Below are positions 1 to 7,540 of a stretch of 10,410 nt of DNA, in pieces. Below the pieces are notes generated by a model. It searched no databases. It was not told where the DNA came from and saw only the letters and a program-made list of their open reading frames with translations. How positions within the stretch are numbered: position 1 is the stretch's first letter; each line of letters starts with the position of its first letter. The stretch is from Cochliopodium minus (lineage: Eukaryota > Discosea > Himatismenida > Cochliopodiidae), in assembly GCA_024220525.1 (NCBI GenBank), contig JAMYWO010000013.1, positions 124,065-134,474 on the forward strand, in the 5' to 3' direction. A program made the position numbers and the translations under genes.

Positions 1-74
1 TTTTTATTTTTTATTTTTTATTTTTTATTTTTTATTTTTTATTTTTTATTTTTTATTTTTTATTTTTTATTTTT
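1..74. repeat. (ATTTTTT)n heptamer satellite inside the last visible intron of gene 1
   Basis: A occurs every seventh base from 6 to 69, giving about ten near-perfect units. The run directly follows the donor GTAAAA (76, minus strand), so it is intronic. The same heptamer recurs in introns of genes 2, 3 and 4. Confidence 0.9.
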
Positions 75-76
75 AC

Positions 77-1515
77 ACAAGTGTTTCCTTTTTGGTCTTG
101 GAGATCAGGACTGAAATATTTCAAATGAACCTTCACTACATCAAAGTGTCCAAAATAAATGGCAGCATGAAGAGAAGTGTGGCCATCCTGATTGAAACTC
201 TTCTCTAATTTTTCTTTGAAATCCCTGAAAAAAGATAGAAAGATTGAAGTTAATAAATTTAAAAATAAAATAAAAATTTAAAAATAAAAAACCAAAAAAG
301 AAAAAAATAAAATTTAATTTAAAAATTTAAAAATAAAATAAAAAAAATAAAAAATAAAAATAAAATAATTTAATAAAATAATTTAATAAAAAATAAAAAT
401 AAAAAATTTAATAATAATTTAATTAAATAATAAAATGTAAAAAAAAGATAAAATATAAAAATAAAAAAATAAAAAAATAATTCATTATTTACAAATTGGC
501 TTGATTTTAATTAAAAATATAACAACACGAACAAAAAATTTAATAAAATATTAATAAATGAAAATAATAAAATTTAAATTTTTTTTACATTTTATTTTCT
601 TCTAAAATGCTGAAGATGAGGTCTACTGCATCAGCTCTTCCTCTGATGGAAGCCCTGTTGATCACATTTTCGAATTGTTTGTTCTCGGAAAAGACATCTA
701 CTTTGTGTTCCATGAAATGTCTTATCAACTTTGAATTATCTATTAAATTTTAAAAAAAATAAAATTAAAATAAATTAAAAAAATAAAATAAAACAAAATC
801 AAAATTTAAATAAAATTAGAATTTTTCAAAAAATAAATTATATTATACCTTGTTTATGTGGCTTTGATACTAATTTATGTAATACATTGTTGTTGTGTTG
901 GTTTGTGAGGTGAATGTCGGGCTTGTGGGATTCGAGAAGAAAGGTCACGAAAGCCACGTCGTTTTTGGAGCAAGCACAAAGGAGAGGAGTGTTGAGTTGT
1001 TTGTCTTGAAAATTGATATCTGCTCCATATTGTATCAATATCTAAAGAAATGAAAATTATGAAATTAAATTAATTTTTTTTAGCTGAATAAAAATATAAA
1101 AATAAAAAAAAAATAATTTTACCTTTGCACTTTCTATTAATGAATGGCATGATGCGAATATCAATAATGATGATATCTCATCTTTACTTGGAATATATTT
1201 CTTTGTATGTTTCAATATCGTCTCCAGATATAGCGTATTCTCCTTTCTATTGTTCTTGATGGTCTTATTGATCGCTGATGCCTTATTCTTAGAAACCATT
1301 TTTCTTCCAGTTTTGGTATATCTTACCTCTGCTCTTTCCTCATTTATCGCTGCTCCTTTCTTCAACAATCTCTCTGCTATTTCTACTGATTTCTCGGAAT
1401 CTATCACTTGATGTAGAAGATCTGTCAATATGCTTTCTCCTATATCTTTATTTTCGATGTAGCTAATAGAATTTTGAATATCATTCTTCTCTATCAATTT
1501 TTCAATCTCTTCCAT
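77..1515 (-). CDS. Gene 1: ankyrin-repeat protein, 3' end off the left edge
   Basis: Four exons read on the minus strand: 1515-1123, 1041-849, 739-589 and 224-77. They give 295 residues in one frame, and the last donor (GTAAAA at 76) leads off the left edge. The start is the ATG at 1515; an in-frame TAA at 1522-1524 supports it. Residues 1-131 are helical and charged, with a weak ankyrin-like element (LLKKGAAINEE). Clearer ankyrin repeats follow: ILIQYGADINFQDK, TPLLCACSKNDVAFVTFLL, a divergent one with VLHKLV, and HTSLHAAIYFGHFDVVKVHL at about 261-280, ending GNTC where the next repeat should begin LH. Intron phases are 0, 1, 2 and 0, and repeat spacing survives each junction, which supports the splicing. 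Ankyrin stacks bind other proteins; the partner is unknown. It diverges from gene 2 across 426 bases. The last donor could instead be the GT at 78, but GTAAAA fits the local consensus better. The family call is firm; the function is open. Confidence 0.8.
225..588 (-). other. Long intron of gene 1 (364 bases)
   Basis: Donor GTAAAA at 588 and acceptor TTTTTTCAG at 225. It is mostly A/T; a slightly more complex patch at 490-535 shows no frame that fits an exon. The frame is intact when exons 3 and 4 are joined directly. The intron is phase 2, so retention gives ATG TAA, an immediate stop. Confidence 0.7.
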
Positions 1516-1941
1516 CTCTATTTATATTCTTCTCAATTTTTTTTTATGAATGAATGAAACAGAGAATGAACAAAGATGGTAAGATAAAGTATTTGAAAGA
1601 TGAAAAGGGAGATAAAATATCGATATTTAATTACTGTTTATAGATTGTGAAGAATAATCAAGATTGAAACACAAACATTTTTGAAATGGTTAAAAAGATT
1701 GTTAAAAAATACTTTTAGAATTTCAATGTTGAAAGTGGAATAGGTTGAAAAATAAAGAATATAATTGACAAATTCTTGAGAATATAAAAAGAAAAATTCT
1801 CTTAATCAATTTTCAACTAAAACAATTTAAAATTAAAAAAAATTTAAAAACAAAATTTCTTTAGCATTTTTTATAAAATTAAAAAAAAAAAGCAGAGCCT
1901 GAACAAAAAACCAAAACTCAGTACCTAAATTTCCTGTTACA
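1516..1941. promoter_or_regulatory. Shared 5' region between divergent genes 1 and 2
   Basis: These 426 bases separate the two outward-facing start codons and hold no open frame of note, so both promoters and 5' leaders should lie here. The middle is AT-rich but less repetitive than introns. From about 1891 to 1941 the composition becomes more mixed, which probably marks the transcribed leader of gene 2. A TATAAATA-like string lies 3-10 bases before the gene 1 ATG on the minus strand, too close for an ordinary TATA box. I see no firm operator, TATA box or initiator. The role is inferred from position only. Confidence 0.4.
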
Positions 1942-4900
1942 ATGAAGGAATCCTTCGAACAAATAGAACCAGAAATAAACTCTGAGGAAGAGGAAGTATT
2001 AGAGGTGACCTCTAATCAAAATTCCTATGCCAGAGTAGCCTTAGGAAAGAATAGAACCCTCAATTTGGATGGGATATTCTTACAATTTGATAACAAAGTT
2101 TTAATTGGTACGCAAATAAACCAAAATTGAAAAATATAAACACCCTTCAATTATAAAATTCTATAATATCCTTCTTAAACATTTTATGTTCTTTGTTGTT
2201 TGAATTATAATATTAATTTTTAATATTAAATTTATTTAAAGAAAAATGATGATATAAATATAAATTTACAAATATTATCCCTCATCTATCAATATACTCA
2301 TCCATCAATAAGATTGATTCAAAAAATTATCGAAATTTCATATTATAAAAATTATTGATTCTCAAATTACCCCTCAAATATATTAAATAAACAGAAAGTG
2401 CAAAATTGTTGCTATTGCCAAAACATATCTACGGATTGGTAGGCAAAAATGGTAGTGGAAAAACCTCACTGCTAAGAAAATTGTACAAGAAGCAGATACA
2501 GGGCTTCCCATCACACATCACCACTTCTTTCTGCGAACAAGAGAGGGAAGGGAACGAACAAACCGTGTTGCAGTCGATGTTGGAGTCCGACCCCGAAATA
2601 GAGGTGTTGAAGAAGAAAGAGAAGAAGGTCCAAAGCGATTTGGAAAACAACATCATCACAGTCAAAAATGCTGAATTGAACTTTACCGAAATTAATCTCA
2701 AAGTAAAATTTTAATTTATTTTCTATCTATTTTTCTACTTTTATTTTTAATTCACAATTTTTATTTATTTATTAATTTTCAAAAGATTTTTTAAAATTAA
2801 AATTAAATATTTAATCATCATTTCATAATGAATTTATTTCACAATTTTTATTTATTTATTTATTTTCAAAAGATTTTTTAAAATTAAAATTAAATATTTA
2901 ATCATTTTCATAATGATTTACAATTTTTATTTTTCTATTTTTGTTTGATTAGAATTTATTATTTTATTATTTTTATTTAAAAGCTCGAAATGAAAGATTT
3001 GAGAAAGATGGAGGTGAGGGCGAAGCATTTGTTGAAAGGGTTTGGATTTGATGAGGAGATGCACTCTCTAGAAACCCAGAGTCTCAGTGGAGGGTACAGG
3101 CAAAAGCTCGCATTAGCCATGGCTCTCTTCCAAAACGCAGATGTTCTCTGCTTAGATGTAAATAAAAAATAAATAAAAAATAAAATAAATTTATCAAAAA
3201 GAATAAACTATTCAAAAAATAAAAAATAAAAAATAAAAAATAAAAAATAAAAAAATTATTCAAAATAAAATAAATAAATAAAAAATTATGAAGAATAAAA
3301 ATAAAATTAATGAAATAAAAATTCAAAAAATAAAAATAAAAAATAAAAAAATAAAATATTATTCAAAATAAAATAAATAAATAAAAATTGAAAAATTGAA
3401 ATTAATAAAAATTAAAAAATAAAATAAATGAAATGAAATGAAATAAAAATTCAAAAAAAATAAATTAGTTCAATTAAATAAATTTTCTGTAAAAAGGAAC
3501 CAACAAATCATTTGGACATAGAGAACAAGTTGTTTTTGTCACATTACTTGAGGAACCATTTCAAGGGAACCATCCTTGTGGTGTCTCATGACACTGTCTT
3601 TCTAGACTCCATCTGCACTGACGTGATTGAGCTTAGAAAGAAAACTCTCGAGTATTTTCCTGGAAATTTCTCCGAATACGAAATGATAAAAGAAGGTAAC
3701 GAGAATTTATTTTAAAATATTTTTAATTATTTTTAATTTTTGATATTATTTCATTTCTTTTTTATTTATTTAACAAGAATTTATTTTTATAAATTTATTT
3801 AAAATTTTTTTTAAATTTTTTTTTATTACTTTGATTTTTAAATTTTTTTTTTTTTTGTAATTCATTTTAGTTTACTATTTGATTTAAATATCACCACATT
3901 TTTAATTTTATAAATCATTAACATTAAAATTTTAAAATTTTTTATTATTCTTTATTCATACTTTTTTATCAATTTTAATTTAATTTTTTTTTTGAATCAT
4001 TACTTATTAATTTCTAAAATTTTCGATTTTAATTAATTTTTTTTTCAATCATTTTTTTTTTAAAAAATGAAATTTTATTTAACATTTTTTTTTTTTAAAA
4101 GACAGAGAAAAGCATAGGAAAGAAAGATACGTCAAGCAACAACGTAAAATCACTCAGTCCAAAGAGAAAATGGAGAAAGTGGTCAACATGAACCTCATCA
4201 AAGCGAAGAAGTCAAAGAAGAAAAAAGACATCAAAGCCAGTGTGAAAGGTATTAAACAGCTCCAATCCAAAATTGATCGTGCCATCTACATCCGTCCTGA
4301 GAATGGGTAAATCCCCAAATTTTTTAAAAATTTAAAATTTTATTTATTTTTATTCAATTTTTCATTTATTATTAGTTTAATTTTTTTTTTAATTTTTTTT
4401 TATTACTTCAAATTTATATTTTTTATTAATTTTTTTAAAATAATTAAAATTTTAATTATAACTTTATTAATTTTATTTTTATTTTTATTTTTATCAATAT
4501 AAATTTTATTTATTATGATTTTTATTTTTATTTTTATTTTATTTTTTTATTTATCTCAAATTTCAAATTTCTTATTTTTTATTTTTTTATTTCTACTTTT
4601 CATTTTTTTATTTCAAATATCAATTTCAAATTTCTTATTTTTAATTTTATTTTTCTTCATATTTTTTTATTATTTATTATTTATTATTTATTAATTATAA
4701 ATAATTCAAATTTTTAATTTTTTTTTTATTATTATTTTTAATTATTATTTTTTAAAATTTTTTTTTTTATTGCAGAAAGAGATACCACGAATCTTACGAC
4801 GGAGCAAGAGATCTTTTGGTAGAAGAAAAAAAGGAAAAGTTCAAAGTGTTCAAACTTCACAAATGTTCAGAAGAATTGGAAGGAACCGCTCTTCAAGTAA

Positions 4901-6131
4901 ACGGTGTTTATTTCTCTCACAGTGGAGAGAATAATGATTATTTGTTTAAAAATGTCAATTTATCTGTCAATTTCGGTGAAAAAATTGCCATCATTGGAAA
5001 CAATGGGACTGGTGTAAAAAATTAAATTTTGTTATTTATTATATTTATTTTTTAATTTTTAATTTTTAATTTTTAAATTTTTTAATTTTTTTAATTTTTT
5101 AATTTATTAATTTATTAATTTTTTAATTTTTTAATTTTTAAATTATTAATTTACACCTTTATGTTTTTATAATTTTTTAATTTTTATTTTTTAATTTTTA
5201 CCTTAATGTTTTTATTTTATAATTTTTATTTTTAATTTTATTTTTAATTTAAATTTTTAATATCATTCTTTTTTTATATTTTTAATTTTTTAATTTACAA
5301 TTTATAATTTTTTTTGCTTTTTTGATTTTTGATTTCTTAATTTTTTACTTTTATTATTTTTATTTTTATTTTTATTTATTTTTTAAATTCTTTTATTTCA
5401 AAGAAAACAACCTTTTTGGATCTGTTGAACAGAAGCATAGATCCTACCCAAGGTTCCATTAATCACCACCGTAACATCAAAGTTTCTCACTTCACCCAGC
5501 ATCACGTCCAACAATTAGACCTTAACTTGACTCCCCTCGAACATCTCGTCAAAATCTTTCCCATTGAAAAAGAAGATGTAAGAAATCTTTTTTAATTTTT
5601 TTATTTTATTTTTATTTTTATTTTTGGAAATTAATTTTTTTATTTTAATTTTTTTCTTTTTTAAATTTTTAAAAGATTTTGAGATCACATTTGGCAAAGT
5701 TTGGAATTGTCGAGTATATGCCTTTACAAAAAATGAAAAATTTTTCAGGTGGAGAAAAAAGTAGGGTAAAAAAAAAATAAAAAAATAAAAATAATAATAA
5801 AAAAATAAATAAAATAAAAATAAAAATAATTATAAATAATTAGGTTGTTTTTGCTACAATTACTCTTTCCGAACCAAACGTTCTTATTCTTGACGAAATA
5901 TCTAACCATTTGGACCTTGAAGCCCAAATCTCCATCATAAACTCTTTAAAGGACTTCAATGGAACGATCATTATGGTTTCTCATGATCAAAACTTGATCT
6001 CTTCTGTTGCAGAAAAATTCTTTTTGTTGGAGAACCAGTTCATTAAAGAGTTGGACATTTCTTTTGAGGAGTACATCGAATCTAAGATGGAAGAGTTGGA
6101 GGAAGGTTTTGAAGATGAAGAAGAATATTGA
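1942..6131 (+). CDS. Gene 2: ABC-F family ATPase with twin ATP-binding cassettes, complete
   Basis: Nine exons: 1942-2107, 2395-2702, 2984-3157, 3497-3695, 4102-4306, 4776-5013, 5404-5577, 5676-5765 and 5844-6131 (stop TGA). They encode 613 aa; every junction keeps frame and rebuilds a motif. An in-frame TGA at 1900-1902 precedes the ATG. NBD1 has Walker A GKNGSGKTS (72-80), Q-loop Q104, signature LSGGY (192-196), Walker B VLCLD plus EPTNHLD (212-223) and switch SHD (246-248). A Lys-rich linker runs from about 283 to 400. NBD2 has Walker A GNNGTGKTT (425-433), Q462, FSGGE (511-515), LILDEISNHLD (532-542) and SHD (564-566). The tail is acidic. There are no membrane segments. ABC-F proteins act on ribosomes in translation, ribosome assembly or Gcn2 control. 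CEQE, FLDSICTD and SRVVFA resemble the ABCF1 and ABCF3/GCN20 groups, but I cannot choose between them. Oddities: NBD2 has DEIS instead of DEPT, and only about 40 residues precede NBD1, fewer than in GCN20 or human ABCF1/ABCF3. Confidence 0.93.
2753..2920 (+). repeat. Imperfect 87-base tandem duplication in gene 2 intron 2
   Basis: Copy 1 is 2753-2839 and copy 2 is 2840-2920 (81 bases, a few small gaps); a fragment of a third copy starts at 2921. Each copy includes TTTTCAAAAGATTTTTT, which looks like the acceptors used in this locus (TTTAAAAG), so the duplication also multiplied a decoy acceptor. The intron spans 2703-2983. Confidence 0.8.
3214..3255 (+). repeat. (AAAAAAT)n heptamer run in gene 2 intron 3
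   Basis: T recurs every seven bases at 3220, 3227, 3234, 3241 and 3248. It lies on the coding strand in the A-rich orientation, opposite to the run in gene 1's intron relative to A/T polarity of the coding strand. The host intron is 3158-3496. Confidence 0.85.
3255..3460 (+). repeat. Imperfect tandem duplication of about 103 bases in gene 2 intron 3
   Basis: ATTATTCAAAATAAAATAAA starts at 3255 and again at 3358 and is followed in both copies by TAAATA runs and later by ATAAAAATTCAAAA (near 3316 and 3444). Copy 2 also carries an AAATG pentamer run at 3425-3443. Drift between the copies is considerable. Confidence 0.55.
3696..4101 (+). other. Gene 2 intron 4 (406 bases)
   Basis: Donor GTAACG and acceptor TTTTAAAAG. 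It is T-rich throughout with no usable frame. GAATTTATTTT occurs twice, near 3702 and 3777. I see no snoRNA-like boxes or other nested gene. Confidence 0.7.
4307..4775 (+). other. Gene 2 intron 5 (469 bases, longest in the window)
   Basis: Donor GTAAAT and acceptor TTATTGCAG. It is T-rich with short internal repeats: TTTCAAATTTCTTATTTTT at 4561-4579 and again at 4624-4642, and an ATTATTT heptamer run at about 4668-4692. No coding potential is seen. Confidence 0.7.
5014..5403 (+). other. Gene 2 intron 6 (390 bases), inside the second Walker A motif
   Basis: Donor GTAAAA and acceptor TTTCAAAG. It is filled with TTTTTAA-type runs and a degenerate repeat of ACCTTWATGTTTTTAT near 5154 and 5200. 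It splits GNNGTG from KTT. Retention would add V, K, N and then a stop. Confidence 0.75.
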
Positions 6132-6243
6132 TAAATTTTTAAAAAGAAAAAGTTTTTTTATTGTAATTAAAAATTCTTTCCAAAAATGTTTTAAATTTTT
6201 TTTTTTTTTCTTTTTTTTATTATTTATTATTTAAATTTATTTT
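6132..6243. other. Convergent 3' spacer between genes 2 and 3
   Basis: Only 112 bases lie between the two stop codons, including long T runs at 6198-6218. On the minus strand, AATAAA occurs at 6241-6236 and 6228-6223, just past the gene 3 stop, and could serve as its polyadenylation signal. The motif is expected by chance in such AT-rich DNA. No AATAAA follows the gene 2 stop on the plus strand here. Both 3' ends must be very short or overlap. Confidence 0.35.
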
Positions 6244-7302
6244 TTAATAATAATGAGGATTGTTGTTATAATCATTCGTATCTTCTGTTTGTATTTTTTC
6301 ATTCATGAGAGGACTTGTCTCGCTGAGATCTGTTCTCATGGTGGTACCTTGACTAGGAAGAAAAAATACCATGATCATGGCCAAAACAGAAAATACGGAT
6401 CCAAACTATTCAAAAAATAAATAAAAAAATAAAAAAATAAAAAAATAAAAAATAAAAATAAATATAATTTAAATAAAATAAAAATAAAAAATATTTTTAC
6501 AGCAATTCCCCATTGTACATTTTGATGTTTGGCTGCTACTATTTGACCAGCAATAATATTAGTTACAGTTTGAGCAACAACTAATAAAAAATAAAAAATA
6601 AAAAAATAAAAAATAAAAAATCAAAGTAAAAAATAAACAATAGTAATGTGTTTACCAGAACCACTGTTTAATACACCCATAAATAATCCAGCATCACTGG
6701 GGTCAGCCGCAGAAGTGACCAAAGCAAAGGGAATACTGTTGAAAGTGGTGTAATTTATTCCGACCAAACTTGTGAGAACAAAAGCCATCACTGGTGTGTC
6801 AAAGAAAAGGAACATCACCTAAACAAAAAAAAAATTAATTTCATAATCAAATTTTTTTAAAAATTTTTTTATTTTTATTTTTCATTAAATTTATTTTTTT
6901 TATTTATTTGATTTCTTGTTTTATTTTGTACCTTTATTTTTTATTAATTTAAATTTATATAATTTGTAATTTGTATTTTTTTTAAATCTTTATTTTTATT
7001 TGAGGTTTTATTTTATTTTTAAATCTTAATTTTATTTGAGATTTTCTATATTTTTATTTATCTTTATTTTGAGATTTTATTTATATTTTATTTTTGTTTA
7101 AATTTTGTTATTTATTTTTTAGTTTTTCAAATTTATTATTTTATAAATTATTTTACGTAACAAGCTGTTGCGAGTAATTGGGAGAAGAAATAGCAAACAT
7201 GGATGTTGGTGAGACGGATGAGTGGAGGAAGAAGCAATGAGTAAATTGTACAAACTCCCGCAAAACCCGCTAATGCGTACATCCCCATCTTTAAAAAAAA
7301 AT

Positions 7303-7339
<37 letters not shown>

Positions 7340-7416
7340 AAATAAAAAATAAAAAATAAAAAATAAAANCCCATTTTTAATACTTGGGTCTTATCTATCA
7401 ATTCTTCAATAGTTGT
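6244..7416 (-). CDS. Gene 3: C-terminal part of an SLC45/sucrose-transporter-like (GPH/MFS) carrier, 5' part missing
   Basis: Minus-strand exons: 7288-7157, 6818-6656, 6580-6501 and 6405-6244 (stop TAA 6246-6244), with phases 0, 1 and 0. A probable 33-base exon (7416-7384, reading TTIEELIDKTQ) may precede them. The product is 178-189 aa with about five hydrophobic helices: MYALAGFAGVCTIYSLLL, a segment ending LLATACYVMFLFF, TSLVGINYTTFNSIPFALV, GLFMGVLNSGSVVAQTV and FGSVFSVLAMIMVFFLP. A polar tail rich in Asn, Thr and Asp follows. The pattern IPFALV...GLFMGVLN...Q resembles the region of helices 10-11 in plant sucrose transporters and SLC45 proteins, which co-transport sugar with protons. Such proteins normally have about 500 aa and 12 helices, so helices 1-7 are absent. 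There is no room for them before gene 4 starts at 7541, and an undetermined base lies at 7369. I infer an assembly join rather than a real half-carrier; ATG 7288 could be the start if the gene is truly short. Substrate unknown. Confidence 0.72.
6819..7156 (-). other. Gene 3 intron of 338 bases
   Basis: Donor GTAAAA at 7156 and acceptor TTGTTTAG at 6819 on the minus strand. It is nearly all A/T. It contains the 37-base degenerate tandem repeat listed separately and no coding sequence. Confidence 0.7.
6984..7094. repeat. Three degenerate 37-base tandem copies in a gene 3 intron
   Basis: On the plus strand, copies begin near 6984, 7021 and 7058. Each has ATCTT, a T/A run, GAG (or TGAGG) and TTTTATTT. 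ATCTT recurs at exact 37-base steps (6986, 7023, 7060); the later part has drifted. Confidence 0.55.
7293..7368. repeat. (AAAAAAT)n heptamer run ending at the undetermined base
   Basis: T occurs every seven bases, with one six-base step, from 7302 to 7364, and the run breaks off at N 7369 part way through a unit. It lies in the presumed first intron of gene 3. Such a run is hard to assemble from short reads. Confidence 0.85.
7369..7369. other. Undetermined base (N), possible contig join
   Basis: The only ambiguous base in the window. It interrupts an (AAAAAAT)n run on its left; non-repetitive sequence starts immediately on its right. The bases on both sides look alike on the minus strand: TTAAAAATGGG right of the N and TTTAAAGATGGGG at 7294-7282. 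Some scaffolding programs write a single n where two contigs are thought to abut or overlap. The missing front half of gene 3 fits that reading. Confidence 0.5.
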
Positions 7417-7540
7417 CTAAAACAATAAAAATGTAAATTAAAAAAATAAAAAATAAAAAAATAAAAATATAAAATTAAAAATATATAAAATAAAAAAATC
7501 TAAAAATGAAATTTATTGTAGTGAGAAAGACAAAGAGCAC
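7417..7540. promoter_or_regulatory. Short 5' region between divergent genes 3 and 4
   Basis: Only about 124 bases separate the first recognised exon of gene 3 from ATG 7541, and most are A/T repeats. It contains TTTTAG|ACA on the minus strand (acceptor for the 33-base exon) and TTGTAG|TG on the plus strand (possible acceptor before gene 4). Both suggest that upstream exons once lay here, so this may not be a true promoter region. No start codon for gene 3 is present in it. Confidence 0.3.

Noticed and set aside
1-74. Telomere-like repeat at the window edge
   Set aside because: The unit contains no G, the same unit recurs inside introns, and the run follows a splice donor of gene 1.
485-545. 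Extra small exon inside the long intron of gene 1
   Set aside because: The only AG...GT pair (CAAG|CCAATTT|GTAAAT, minus strand) would add 7 bases and break a frame that is already intact.
1765-1800. Heat-shock-element-like palindrome ATTCTTGAGAAT upstream of gene 2
   Set aside because: It does not match the TTCnnGAA pattern, and short palindromes are common in AT-rich DNA.
2429-2701. Minus-strand ORF of 90 aa
   Set aside because: Antisense shadow of the ABC-F exon that encodes Walker A.
3084-3326. Phe/Tyr/Ile-rich ORF, and similar ones at 5515-5697, 5745-5927, 9628-9894 and 9950-10144
   Set aside because: These translate A/T satellite inside introns. Their apparent hydrophobicity is a result of composition, not membrane proteins.
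5879-5920. Gene 2 as a pseudogene because of the altered Walker B box
   Set aside because: All nine exons stay in frame, the catalytic residues remain, and there is no internal stop.
6007-6234. Lys/Ser-rich ORF overlapping the end of gene 2
   Set aside because: Out-of-frame shadow of the last ABC-F exon running into poly-T.
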